Shown here: positions 1 to 5,724 of the stretch, one piece after another | Numbering within the stretch: the first letter of the stretch is position 1 | How the letters are laid out: the number at the start of each line of letters is the position of its first letter | Assembly (NCBI GenBank): GCA_937916035.1 | Contig: CALGIH010000358.1 | Location: 1 to 5,724 of the forward strand | DNA from: an uncultured Lacinutrix sp. | GTDB taxonomy: Bacteria; Bacteroidota; Bacteroidia; Flavobacteriales; Flavobacteriaceae | Direction: 5' to 3' | DNA length: 5,724 nucleotides | Made by a program: the position numbers and the translations under genes | The notes under the pieces: model-generated | Told to the model about the DNA's origin: nothing | Database searches by the model: none | What the model saw: the letters and a program-made list of their open reading frames with translations, nothing else

Positions 1-10
1 TCGCCAAGGT

Positions 11-1276
11 TTAGAAGATATAACCATTTGGAAAATACGTGTTTTTACTCATTGATTTTCGAAACGATGGTTCAATATCAATTCTCAGAGTAGAATCAAC
101 TTCAATTTCAAATTCTAAATTAGCACTATGGTTATCAGACTCATTATAAGTATTTGTGTTAGAATCAGAAAAGAATCGTGAATCAGGCAAAATATTTTCA
201 CGTTGTGAAGAACTTGTATTATCTGAATTACTCCCAGAATAAAAATAATCGGCAGATACCTCAACCTTCTTTCCTATTTTATCTGCATAATTAGCTCCAA
301 CGTTTTTTGAAGTAGTGATACCTTGTCCACCACCAAAAGAACGACCACCTATACTGAATGAGTCGTTCCCACCTCCTCCTCTACTGAAGCGAGAATAATT
401 TCCTCCACCAAACATTTTTTGAATTTCACCAAAACTAAATCCAGTAGAATTTGTATTGTTACCTCCAGCCAATACGCTAATGCGTTGGTCATTATCAAAC
501 ACATTCAACATGCCAGCAAATTCATAGCGATCATCAGTTCCTGCACCTGCAGCAACACGACCAAATACACCTTTGTTGTTTTCTTCTTTAATAGTAAGGT
601 TTATAGTTTTATTCTCATTATCACCTTTTTCTCCTGTGAATGCTTCAGCTTTTGTTTTGGTGTCTGTAATTTGAACTTTTTCAATAAGCTCTTTGGTTAA
701 ATTACGTGTTGTAATGGTTGGGTCGTCTCCAAAAAATGGCTTACCATTCACTAAAACCTTATTAACATCTTTGCCGTTAACCGTTATTTTTCCTGCGTCA
801 TCAACCTCAACACCTGGAAGTTGTTTCAATAAATCTTCAACATTAGCATCTTTTTTGGTTTTAAAAGACTTTACATTAAACTCCAAAGTATCTGTCTTAA
901 TAGTAATTGGAGCTCTGGATTTTATCAAAACCTCATCTAATGCATTGTCATCAACCAATAAATCAATTGGTTCAACGATAATTTCTTCTTTATCTATTTT
1001 AACAGTCTGAGAATAAGTTTTATACCCAACATAAGAGATATATAGTTTTAAGCTTTCATCTGATGTTTTATCTTCAAGCGTGAATTTTCCGTCTTTATCT
1101 GAAATAGTATAAGACACTAAACTACTATCCTTAATACGCTCAAGGTAAACTGTAGCAGATTCAAGAGGTAGTTTATCTCCATCTGTATGTACACTTCCAG
1201 AAATTTTGAATTCTTTATTTTGAGCTATTGCACTTAATGCACACGCTAATAGGACGATACTTAAAAAATACTTCAT
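11..1276 (-). CDS. TonB-receptor-like outer-membrane beta-barrel protein, apparently truncated
   Basis: Recognisable as the Bacteroidota outer-membrane beta-barrel family related to TonB-dependent receptors. Residues 1-19 form a signal peptide (MKYFLSIVLLACALSAIAQ), so the product should be exported. Residues about 23-105 are a carboxypeptidase-regulatory-like beta-sandwich (SGSVHTDGDKLPLESATVYL, then KDGKFTL and YISYVGYKTY). Residues about 115-230 are the plug, with the typical LPGVEVDDAGKITVNGKDV and VNGKPFFGDDP segments. Barrel strands start near residue 235, and a Gly/Ser-rich stretch lies at 281-319. The frame ends in TAA at 11-13 after 421 residues, whereas complete relatives are usually about twice as long, so most of the barrel is missing. 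Only ten bases lie beyond the stop, so a nonsense mutation, a frameshift and a sequencing error cannot be told apart. The transported substrate is unknown. The gene lies 94 nt downstream of der on the same strand and may be partly read from it. The family call is firm; function as a complete protein is doubtful. Confidence 0.85.
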   Translation of the reverse strand: MKYFLSIVLLACALSAIAQNKEFKISGSVHTDGDKLPLESATVYLERIKDSSLVSYTISDKDGKFTLEDKTSDESLKLYISYVGYKTYSQTVKIDKEEIIVEPIDLLVDDNALDEVLIKSRAPITIKTDTLEFNVKSFKTKKDANVEDLLKQLPGVEVDDAGKITVNGKDVNKVLVNGKPFFGDDPTITTRNLTKELIEKVQITDTKTKAEAFTGEKGDNENKTINLTIKEENNKGVFGRVAAGAGTDDRYEFAGMLNVFDNDQRISVLAGGNNTNSTGFSFGEIQKMFGGGNYSRFSRGGGGNDSFSIGGRSFGGGQGITTSKNVGANYADKIGKKVEVSADYFYSGSNSDNTSSSQRENILPDSRFFSDSNTNTYNESDNHSANLEFEIEVDSTLRIDIEPSFRKSMSKNTYFPNGYIF

Positions 1277-1309
1277 ATTTGATTGATGATTAGTCGTAGT
1301 TTCTAAAAA

Positions 1310-1317
1310 CGAATATA
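1310..1317 (-). promoter_or_regulatory. Possible -7 promoter element of the outer-membrane protein gene
   Basis: On the minus strand this reads TATATTCG, one mismatch from the Bacteroidota -7 consensus TANNTTTG, and it lies about 33 nt before the start codon at 1276. No clear TTG appears at the expected -33 distance. If real, the gene has its own promoter in addition to any read-through from der. This is a weak call from motif and position only. Confidence 0.3.
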
Positions 1318-1370
1318 GTTTAGTTTACGTATGAATTTTCTTAAAAAAAATATAAACTTATGTGAAAGCT

Positions 1371-2675
1371 TTATTTTTTACGCATATAAACGCTAATAGG
1401 AACACCATTGAAATCAAAATGCTCACGAAGTTTGTTCTCCAAAAAACGTTTATAAGATTCTATGACGTATTGTGGTAAGTTACAGAAAAACGCAAACTGA
1501 GGTTGGGGTGTTGGCAGCTGCATGATGTATTTTATTTTTACAAACTTACCTTTATTTGCTGGTGGAGGATGATTCTCAATAATTGGCAATAACACATCAT
1601 TAAGAACACTTGTCTTAATTTTTTTTGTTCTGTTTTTATAGACTTCAACAGCCGTTTCAATAGCCTTAAAAATACGCTGTTTTGTCAATGCAGATATAAA
1701 CACAATAGGAACATCTGTAAATGGTTCTATTTGTTGTCTGATGTGTTTTTCAAACTCATTTGTGCTTTTATTATCTTTTTCAACCAAATCCCATTTGTTC
1801 ACCAAAATCACTACGCCTTTTCGGTTACGTTCGGCTAGCCAAAATATATTTTGAACCTGACCATCAAAACCTCTAGTAGCATCACATAATACCAAACAAA
1901 CATCTGAATGCTCAATTGCACGAACACTTCTCATTACTGAGTAGAATTCTAAATCTTCTTTAACTTTTGCTTTACGTCTAATTCCAGCCGTATCAACCAA
2001 ATTAAACTCAAAACCAAAACGGTCGTATTTTGTATCTATAGAATCTCTCGTAGTTCCAGCAATATCAGTTACAATGTATCTATCTTTACCAATAAGTGCA
2101 TTAATAAACGACGATTTTCCAGCATTAGGCCTACCAACTACTGCAAAACGAGGTAAACCACTTTCATCTACTTCTTCTTTTTCTGGTAATGCTTTAACCA
2201 AAGCATCTAACAAATCGCCAGTTCCACTGCCATTTATACTTGCAATGGTATAGAATTCACCCAAACCAAGTGAGTAAAACTCGACAGCATCTTCAGCGCG
2301 TTTGCCATTATCAACTTTATTTACGACTAGAAAAACAGGTTTGTTTACCTTGCGTAGTAATTTCGCAACATCTTCATCCATCCCAGTTACACCAGATTCT
2401 ACATCAACCATAAAAATTATAGCATCTGCTTCGTCAATGGCTAACTCAACTTGTTTGTCAATCTCAGCTTCAAAAACGTCATCACTTCCTTTAACATAAC
2501 CACCAGTGTCAATTAAAGAAAACTCTTTTCCATTCCAGTCACTCTTTCCATAGTGTCTATCTCTTGTGACACCACTTGTAGCATCAACAATAGCTTCTCT
2601 ACGTTGTATTAACCGATTAAAGAAAGTTGATTTTCCAACATTTGGACGCCCAACTATTGCAACAATATTACCCAT
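1371..2675 (-). CDS. der: Ribosome-assembly GTPase Der (EngA)
   Basis: Der is a double GTPase that binds the 50S precursor in the cytoplasm and is needed for late large-subunit assembly; it is essential in most bacteria tested. Both G domains are intact. The first has G1 GRPNVGKS (residues 9-16), G2 GVTRD (35-39), G3 DTGG (56-59) and G4 NKVD (119-122), with SING at 146-149 in the G5 position. The second has G1 GRPNAGKS (181-188), G2 AGTTRD (206-211), G3 DTAG (228-231), G4 NKWD (293-296) and G5 SAL (328-330). A KH-like domain fills about 350-434 and ends in a basic MRKK tail. The length of 434 residues is normal for the family. The ATG start puts the P-loop at the usual distance from the N-terminus ([16 protein letters not shown]), and a good -7 box lies just upstream. 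The gene diverges from the small membrane protein gene at 2753. Confidence 0.98.
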   Translation of the reverse strand: MGNIVAIVGRPNVGKSTFFNRLIQRREAIVDATSGVTRDRHYGKSDWNGKEFSLIDTGGYVKGSDDVFEAEIDKQVELAIDEADAIIFMVDVESGVTGMDEDVAKLLRKVNKPVFLVVNKVDNGKRAEDAVEFYSLGLGEFYTIASINGSGTGDLLDALVKALPEKEEVDESGLPRFAVVGRPNAGKSSFINALIGKDRYIVTDIAGTTRDSIDTKYDRFGFEFNLVDTAGIRRKAKVKEDLEFYSVMRSVRAIEHSDVCLVLCDATRGFDGQVQNIFWLAERNRKGVVILVNKWDLVEKDNKSTNEFEKHIRQQIEPFTDVPIVFISALTKQRIFKAIETAVEVYKNRTKKIKTSVLNDVLLPIIENHPPPANKGKFVKIKYIMQLPTPQPQFAFFCNLPQYVIESYKRFLENKLREHFDFNGVPISVYMRKK

Positions 2676-2692
2676 AGCTATAAAATTCGCTG

Positions 2693-2700
2693 CAAAGGTA
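2693..2700 (-). promoter_or_regulatory. -7 promoter element of der
   Basis: The minus strand reads TACCTTTG here, followed by CA. This is an exact match to the Bacteroidota sigma-A -7 consensus TANNTTTG, and the TTTGCA extension is common in flavobacterial promoters. It ends 17 nt before the der ATG, implying a very short 5' leader. A clear -33 TTG is not seen; only a T-rich run lies at about that distance. The call rests on motif and position. Confidence 0.65.
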
Positions 2701-2752
2701 GTGTTTCCTATGTGAAGAAAAAATCATAACTTGAGTGTTTATTTTAATTCTT

Positions 2753-3247
2753 ATGTAATTAAGTAACGAAGTTGTTTTAAGGCCTCGTTTTCAAATCGAA
2801 CTAAATCAAAACAATGAGGAAGTTTTAAAAGTATTTGAGAGCGCTAAATTATCACAAAAGGAGTTTATTGTTTCACGTGTAGACAATCATGTTTTTATAA
2901 AGATTCCTAGCGATAAAGAACATTTTTGGTCACCTCAACTTCATATTGAAATCATGGAAGTTGATAAACATCATAGTAAACTCTTTGGACTTTTTGGTCC
3001 TAATCCAACAGTTTGGACTATGTTTATGTTTTTCCATTTTATTATTGCTGGGCTTTTTATTGGGTTTGGAATATGGACTTATACAAATTGGTCCTTAGAC
3101 ACAGAATATACATTGCAACTTTTTGCCACGTTATTTATGATTTTGCTGTGGATTACCCTTTATTTTGGAGGTCGCGTTGGAAAAGCTACAGGAAGACCTG
3201 AGATGTTTTTATTGCATCAGTTTATGCGAGAAAATCTAAATATTTAA
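2753..3247 (+). CDS. Small two-helix membrane protein; in-frame stop at codon 2, possibly a pseudogene
   Basis: The frame is open for 162 sense codons from 2759 to the TAA at 3245-3247, and reads like a real protein throughout (LSNEVVLRPRFQIEL near the start). The only in-frame ATG near its beginning, at 2753-2755, is followed directly by TAA (2756-2758). No ATG, GTG or TTG occurs in frame after that until M68 at 2954. Starting at 2954 would leave 97 residues and lose a soluble N-terminal region that looks coding (HVFIKIPSDKEHFWSPQLH). Counting the ATG as codon 1, FGPNP lies at 81-85 and predicted membrane helices at about 87-110 and 120-140, with a basic cytoplasm-like tail after them. I recall flavobacterial homologues with this layout, some labelled GTP-binding protein, but no P-loop or NKxD motif is present, so that label is unsupported. 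Function is unknown. It lies 45 nt upstream of the SIMPL gene and probably shares its transcript. Confidence 0.7.
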
Positions 3248-3292
3248 TTCGTACGTACATATTATAAGCTCACTTATTAATAACATTATCAA

Positions 3293-4024
3293 ATGAATAA
3301 AAATCTCTCATCCATTATTTTTGGAATCTCAATTATTATTGCAGCATACCTTCTTGGAAATGCTTTTATGAATAGAAACAAAGCGGATGGTACTGTATCA
3401 GTGACTGGATTAGGGAAAGCAGATTTCACCTCAGATCTTATTGTTTGGGAAGGCTCATTCTCTCGAGAGAGTTTTGATTTACAAAAAGCATATCACGATT
3501 TAGAACAAGACAAGAAAATTATCTCTGAATATCTTATTAAAAAGGGCATCACTCAGGAAGAACTTGTTTTTAATGCAGTAAATAGCAGAAAAAATAATCG
3601 AACAAAATATTCAAGCCAGGGTCAATATATTGGAGAAGAATTTTTAGGATATATACTTACACAATCATTACAAATAGAGTCAAATGATGTTGAAAAAGTC
3701 GAGCAAATTTCAAGAGAAATAACTGAATTATTAAATAAAGGCATTGAGTTTTACTCACAACCACCTCGCTATTATTACACAAAACTTGCTGATTTGAAAA
3801 TTGAAATGATTTCCAAAGCCACTGAAGACGCTCACATAAGAGCGAAAAAAATATCAGAAAATTCAGGAAGCAAATTAGGTGATCTTATTTCGGCAAAAAT
3901 GGGGATTTTCCAAATAACTGCTCAAAACTCAAATGAAGATTATTCTTGGGGAGGAACTTATAATACTGCTTCCAAAGAAAAAACGGCCTCCATTACAATG
4001 AAGCTTAACTATGAAGTTGACTAA
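3293..4024 (+). CDS. SIMPL (DUF541) domain protein, membrane-anchored
   Basis: This 243-residue protein has a hydrophobic N-terminal segment at about residues 6-26, with no clear signal-peptidase site, so it is probably a membrane anchor with the rest in the periplasm. The remainder fits the SIMPL/DUF541 fold: TVSVTGLGKADFTSDLIVWE (34-53) is the typical opening strand pair, followed by a helix with DLEQDKKIISEYLIKKGI, the LTQSLQIES strand (122-130), and a helix around 170-200 with ATEDAHIRAKKISENSGSKL. It ends in a strand near TASITMKLNYEVD. The length is usual for the family. The biochemical role of SIMPL proteins is poorly defined; oxidative-stress and envelope links are reported for some members. 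The ATG at 3293 is the only start that includes the whole anchor. No separate promoter is seen in the 45-nt gap upstream, suggesting co-transcription with the preceding gene. Its stop is 3 nt from the era stop. Confidence 0.9.
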   Translation: MNKNLSSIIFGISIIIAAYLLGNAFMNRNKADGTVSVTGLGKADFTSDLIVWEGSFSRESFDLQKAYHDLEQDKKIISEYLIKKGITQEELVFNAVNSRKNNRTKYSSQGQYIGEEFLGYILTQSLQIESNDVEKVEQISREITELLNKGIEFYSQPPRYYYTKLADLKIEMISKATEDAHIRAKKISENSGSKLGDLISAKMGIFQITAQNSNEDYSWGGTYNTASKEKTASITMKLNYEVD

Positions 4025-4027
4025 CCT

Positions 4028-4912
4028 TTAGTTGTTATTATAACCAAATCTCTTAAGCTGGTTTTTATTGCTTCGCCAATTTTTGTTCACTTTTACATAC
4101 AATTCTAAATGCACTTGCTTGCCAAAGAACTTCTCCAAATCTTTCCTAGCTTCTACACCAACTCGTTTTAAAGCAGTACCTTTATGACCAATAATGATAC
4201 CTTTTTGCGTTTCGCGTTCTACCATAATTACTGAGCGCATTCTGATAATGCTTTCTTCTTCAAAAAATTCTTCAGTATCTACTTCAACTGCATAAGGAAT
4301 TTCTTTCTTATAATGCATTAGAATTTTTTCTCTAATAGCTTCATTTACAAAAAAACGTTCTGGCTTGTCTGTTAGTTGATCTTTAGGATAAAATGCTGGC
4401 GATTCTGGCAATAACTCTACAATACGATCAAATACATTTTTTACATTAAAACCCTCCAAGGCTGAAATAGGAAAAAATTCAGCATTAGGCACTTTTTGTT
4501 GCCATAGTTCAGATTGTTCTTCTAATTCTTCTTGATTGGAATTATCAATCTTATTCAATAACAGTAAAACAGGTATTTTAGAATTGGTTATTTTATTAAA
4601 AAAAGTTTCATCCTTGAGTTCTTTTTCACCAATTTCAACCATATAAATCAAAATATCTGCATCATCAAAGGCCAATTTCACAAAATCCATCATTGAAGAT
4701 TGTAACTCATACGCTGGCTTAATAATTCCTGGAGTATCAGATAACACAACTTGAAAATCGTCACCATTTACAATTCCTAGAATTCTATGTCTTGTAGTTT
4801 GCGCCTTTGAGGTTATAATAGAAAGTTTCTCCCCTACAAATGCATTCATCAACGTTGACTTTCCAACATTAGGATTTCCAATAATATTTACAAAACCTGC
4901 TTTATGATTCAT
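4028..4912 (-). CDS. era: Ribosome-assembly GTPase Era
   Basis: Era is a GTPase that binds the 3' end of 16S rRNA through a C-terminal KH domain and acts in 30S subunit maturation, in the cytoplasm or at the inner membrane face. Counting from the ATG at 4912 (294 residues), G1 is GNPNVGKST (12-20), G2 lies in QTTRHR (38-43), G3 is DTPG (59-62), G4 is NKID (120-123) and G5 is SALEG (150-154). The KH domain has the GHKG loop (242-245), and the C-terminus has the usual LYVKVNKNWR (271-280). The frame stays open upstream to an ATG at 4981, but I reject that start: the extra 23 residues resemble no Era N-terminus, MNHKAGFVNIIGNPNVGKS is the usual flavobacterial opening, and a -7 box lies inside the extension. 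The gene converges with the SIMPL gene and diverges from fhs. Confidence 0.97.
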   Translation of the reverse strand: MNHKAGFVNIIGNPNVGKSTLMNAFVGEKLSIITSKAQTTRHRILGIVNGDDFQVVLSDTPGIIKPAYELQSSMMDFVKLAFDDADILIYMVEIGEKELKDETFFNKITNSKIPVLLLLNKIDNSNQEELEEQSELWQQKVPNAEFFPISALEGFNVKNVFDRIVELLPESPAFYPKDQLTDKPERFFVNEAIREKILMHYKKEIPYAVEVDTEEFFEEESIIRMRSVIMVERETQKGIIIGHKGTALKRVGVEARKDLEKFFGKQVHLELYVKVNKNWRSNKNQLKRFGYNNN

Positions 4913-4935
4913 TTGATAATTAAATATTTTGACTG

Positions 4936-4943
4936 CAAAATTA
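4936..4943 (-). promoter_or_regulatory. -7 promoter element of era
   Basis: The minus strand reads TAATTTTG here, followed by CAG, an exact match to the Bacteroidota -7 consensus TANNTTTG. It ends 23 nt before the ATG at 4912, so transcription would begin a little upstream of that codon and could not include the ATG at 4981. TTG trinucleotides occur upstream, but not at the usual 17-23 nt spacing. The box supports the shorter era start. Confidence 0.6.
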
Positions 4944-5086
4944 AGCTTTTCAATTATCAATTTTGTAGTCAATAGACACAAACTTCAAGAATAACGCAAT
5001 AAAAATCTGTAGATAAAATGTGCATCCCAAATAATTTTATTAATATTATAATCTTATTTCTCTAATTAATAACAAAACCAGCTGAT
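4944..5086. other. Divergent era-fhs intergenic region
   Basis: This very AT-rich spacer separates the divergent era and fhs genes. It should hold the upstream part of the era promoter and the whole fhs promoter. For fhs I find no clear TANNTTTG box or ribosome-binding site; the last 50 nt are runs such as TAATATTATAATCTTATTTC. I see no hairpin, riboswitch fold or RNA gene in it. Confidence 0.5.
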
Positions 5087-5724
5087 ATGACAGATCAAGA
5101 AATAGCCAAAGACATTCAATTAAAACACATAAGTGAAATTGCTGAAAAACTAGGTCTCAATGTTGATGACATTGAAATGTATGGTAAGTACAAAGCTAAA
5201 TTACCACATTCAATTATTGATAAAGAAAAACTTCAAAAAAGCAATTTAATTCTTGTTACAGCCATTTCACCAACTCCAGCTGGAGAAGGGAAAACAACGA
5301 TGTCTATTGGCCTTTCTGAAGGTTTAAATCAATTAGGAAAACAAACAACTGTTGTATTAAGAGAGCCTTCTCTTGGTCCTGTTTTTGGTATTAAAGGAGG
5401 CGCAACTGGTGGAGGTTATTCACAAGTACTTCCTATGGAAGATATTAATTTACACTTTACAGGTGATTTTGCAGCTATTGAAAAAGCACACAATTTGTTA
5501 TCTGCAATTATCGATAATAATATTCAAAGTAAAACTAATTCTGTCGGACTTGATCCAAGAACAATAAAATGGAAACGTGTGATGGACATGAATGACCGAT
5601 CACTCAGAAATATTATAATTGGCTTAGGTGGAACTGGTTCTGGAATACCAAGAGAATCAGGTTTTGATATTACTGCTGCTTCTGAAATTATGGCAATTTT
5701 ATGTCTGTCTGACGATTTAGAAAA
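5087..5724 (+). CDS. fhs: Formate--tetrahydrofolate ligase, 5' part (runs off the right edge)
   Basis: The enzyme (10-formyl-THF synthetase) joins formate to tetrahydrofolate with ATP, giving 10-formyl-THF for purine and formyl-methionine synthesis in the cytoplasm. The frame starts at ATG 5087 ([20 protein letters not shown]) and stays open for 212 full codons to the window end, about 40 percent of the usual 550-560 residues. Visible family signatures are the P-loop-like TPAGEGKT (residues 63-70), [14 protein letters not shown] (92-105), [20 protein letters not shown] (108-127), which is a strongly conserved stretch, and then [19 protein letters not shown] (156-174) and [15 protein letters not shown] (186-200). 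No frameshift or stop is seen. The N-terminus has the length and character expected for the family, which supports this start. The gene diverges from era; the rest lies beyond the window. Confidence 0.97.
   Translation, partial: MTDQEIAKDIQLKHISEIAEKLGLNVDDIEMYGKYKAKLPHSIIDKEKLQKSNLILVTAISPTPAGEGKTTMSIGLSEGLNQLGKQTTVVLREPSLGPVFGIKGGATGGGYSQVLPMEDINLHFTGDFAAIEKAHNLLSAIIDNNIQSKTNSVGLDPRTIKWKRVMDMNDRSLRNIIIGLGGTGSGIPRESGFDITAASEIMAILCLSDDLE

Noticed and set aside
419..1010. Two plus-strand open frames (419-700 and 693-1010) opposite the outer-membrane protein gene
   Set aside because: They are antisense shadows of a clearly coding minus-strand gene, with low-complexity Ser/Thr/Phe-rich translations and no family resemblance.
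1341..1370. Possible terminator after der (A-run at 1343-1350, T-run on the minus strand)
   Set aside because: The sequence before the T-run can form only a 4-bp AT stem (ATAA/TTAT) with a 2-nt loop, too weak to call an intrinsic terminator.
2302..2499. Plus-strand open frame of 65 codons inside der
   Set aside because: Antisense shadow of the first Der GTPase domain; its Ser/Thr-rich translation matches nothing recognisable.
3013..3201. 62-codon plus-strand frame overlapping the two-helix membrane gene
   Set aside because: It is an out-of-frame reading of the same region; the main frame shows coherent helices and conserved-looking motifs.
3248..3292. Palindrome GTACGTAC in the gap before the SIMPL gene
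   Set aside because: An 8-bp palindrome occurs easily by chance, and no second copy or nearby promoter supports an operator.
4031..4047. Inverted repeat GTTATTATAAC between the convergent SIMPL and era genes
   Set aside because: The arms are AT-only apart from one pair and separated by a single base, so it cannot form a stable hairpin; it lies within the era coding end.
4982..5086. THF riboswitch upstream of fhs
   Set aside because: The spacer is almost all A/T with no stem-loop structure of the kind such riboswitches need, and they are known mainly from Firmicutes.
5373..5567. 64-codon plus-strand frame inside fhs
   Set aside because: Out-of-frame shadow; the fhs frame is uninterrupted and carries conserved motifs across the whole interval.

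Overview
The window is AT-rich chromosomal DNA, most likely from a member of the Flavobacteriaceae (Bacteroidota). The clues are an outer-membrane beta-barrel protein with an N-terminal carboxypeptidase-regulatory-like domain, Der and Era proteins of flavobacterial character, lack of Shine-Dalgarno sequences, and -7 promoter elements of the Bacteroidota type (TANNTTTG).

Layout: on the minus strand, positions 11-1276 encode a TonB-receptor-like outer-membrane protein that stops after 421 residues, before most of its barrel. The ribosome-assembly GTPase Der follows on the minus strand (1371-2675). Divergent from der, on the plus strand, is a small two-helix membrane protein gene (2753-3247) whose ATG is followed at once by an in-frame TAA. 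Next on the plus strand is a SIMPL/DUF541 membrane-anchored protein (3293-4024). This converges, with a 3-nt gap, on the minus-strand gene for the second ribosome-assembly GTPase, Era (4028-4912). Divergent from era, the 5' part of formate--tetrahydrofolate ligase (fhs) begins at 5087 and runs off the right edge.

These are mostly housekeeping genes. Der acts in 50S assembly and Era in 30S assembly, and Fhs supplies 10-formyl-THF to one-carbon metabolism. The two plus-strand genes between der and era look like a small unit encoding membrane proteins of unknown or poorly defined role. I see no mobile element, CRISPR array, RNA gene or defence system, and no convincing evidence of a novel system. 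The points worth a second look are the ATG-TAA lesion, the truncated outer-membrane protein, the corrected Era start with a promoter inside the longer reading frame, and the similar -7 elements in front of der and era.
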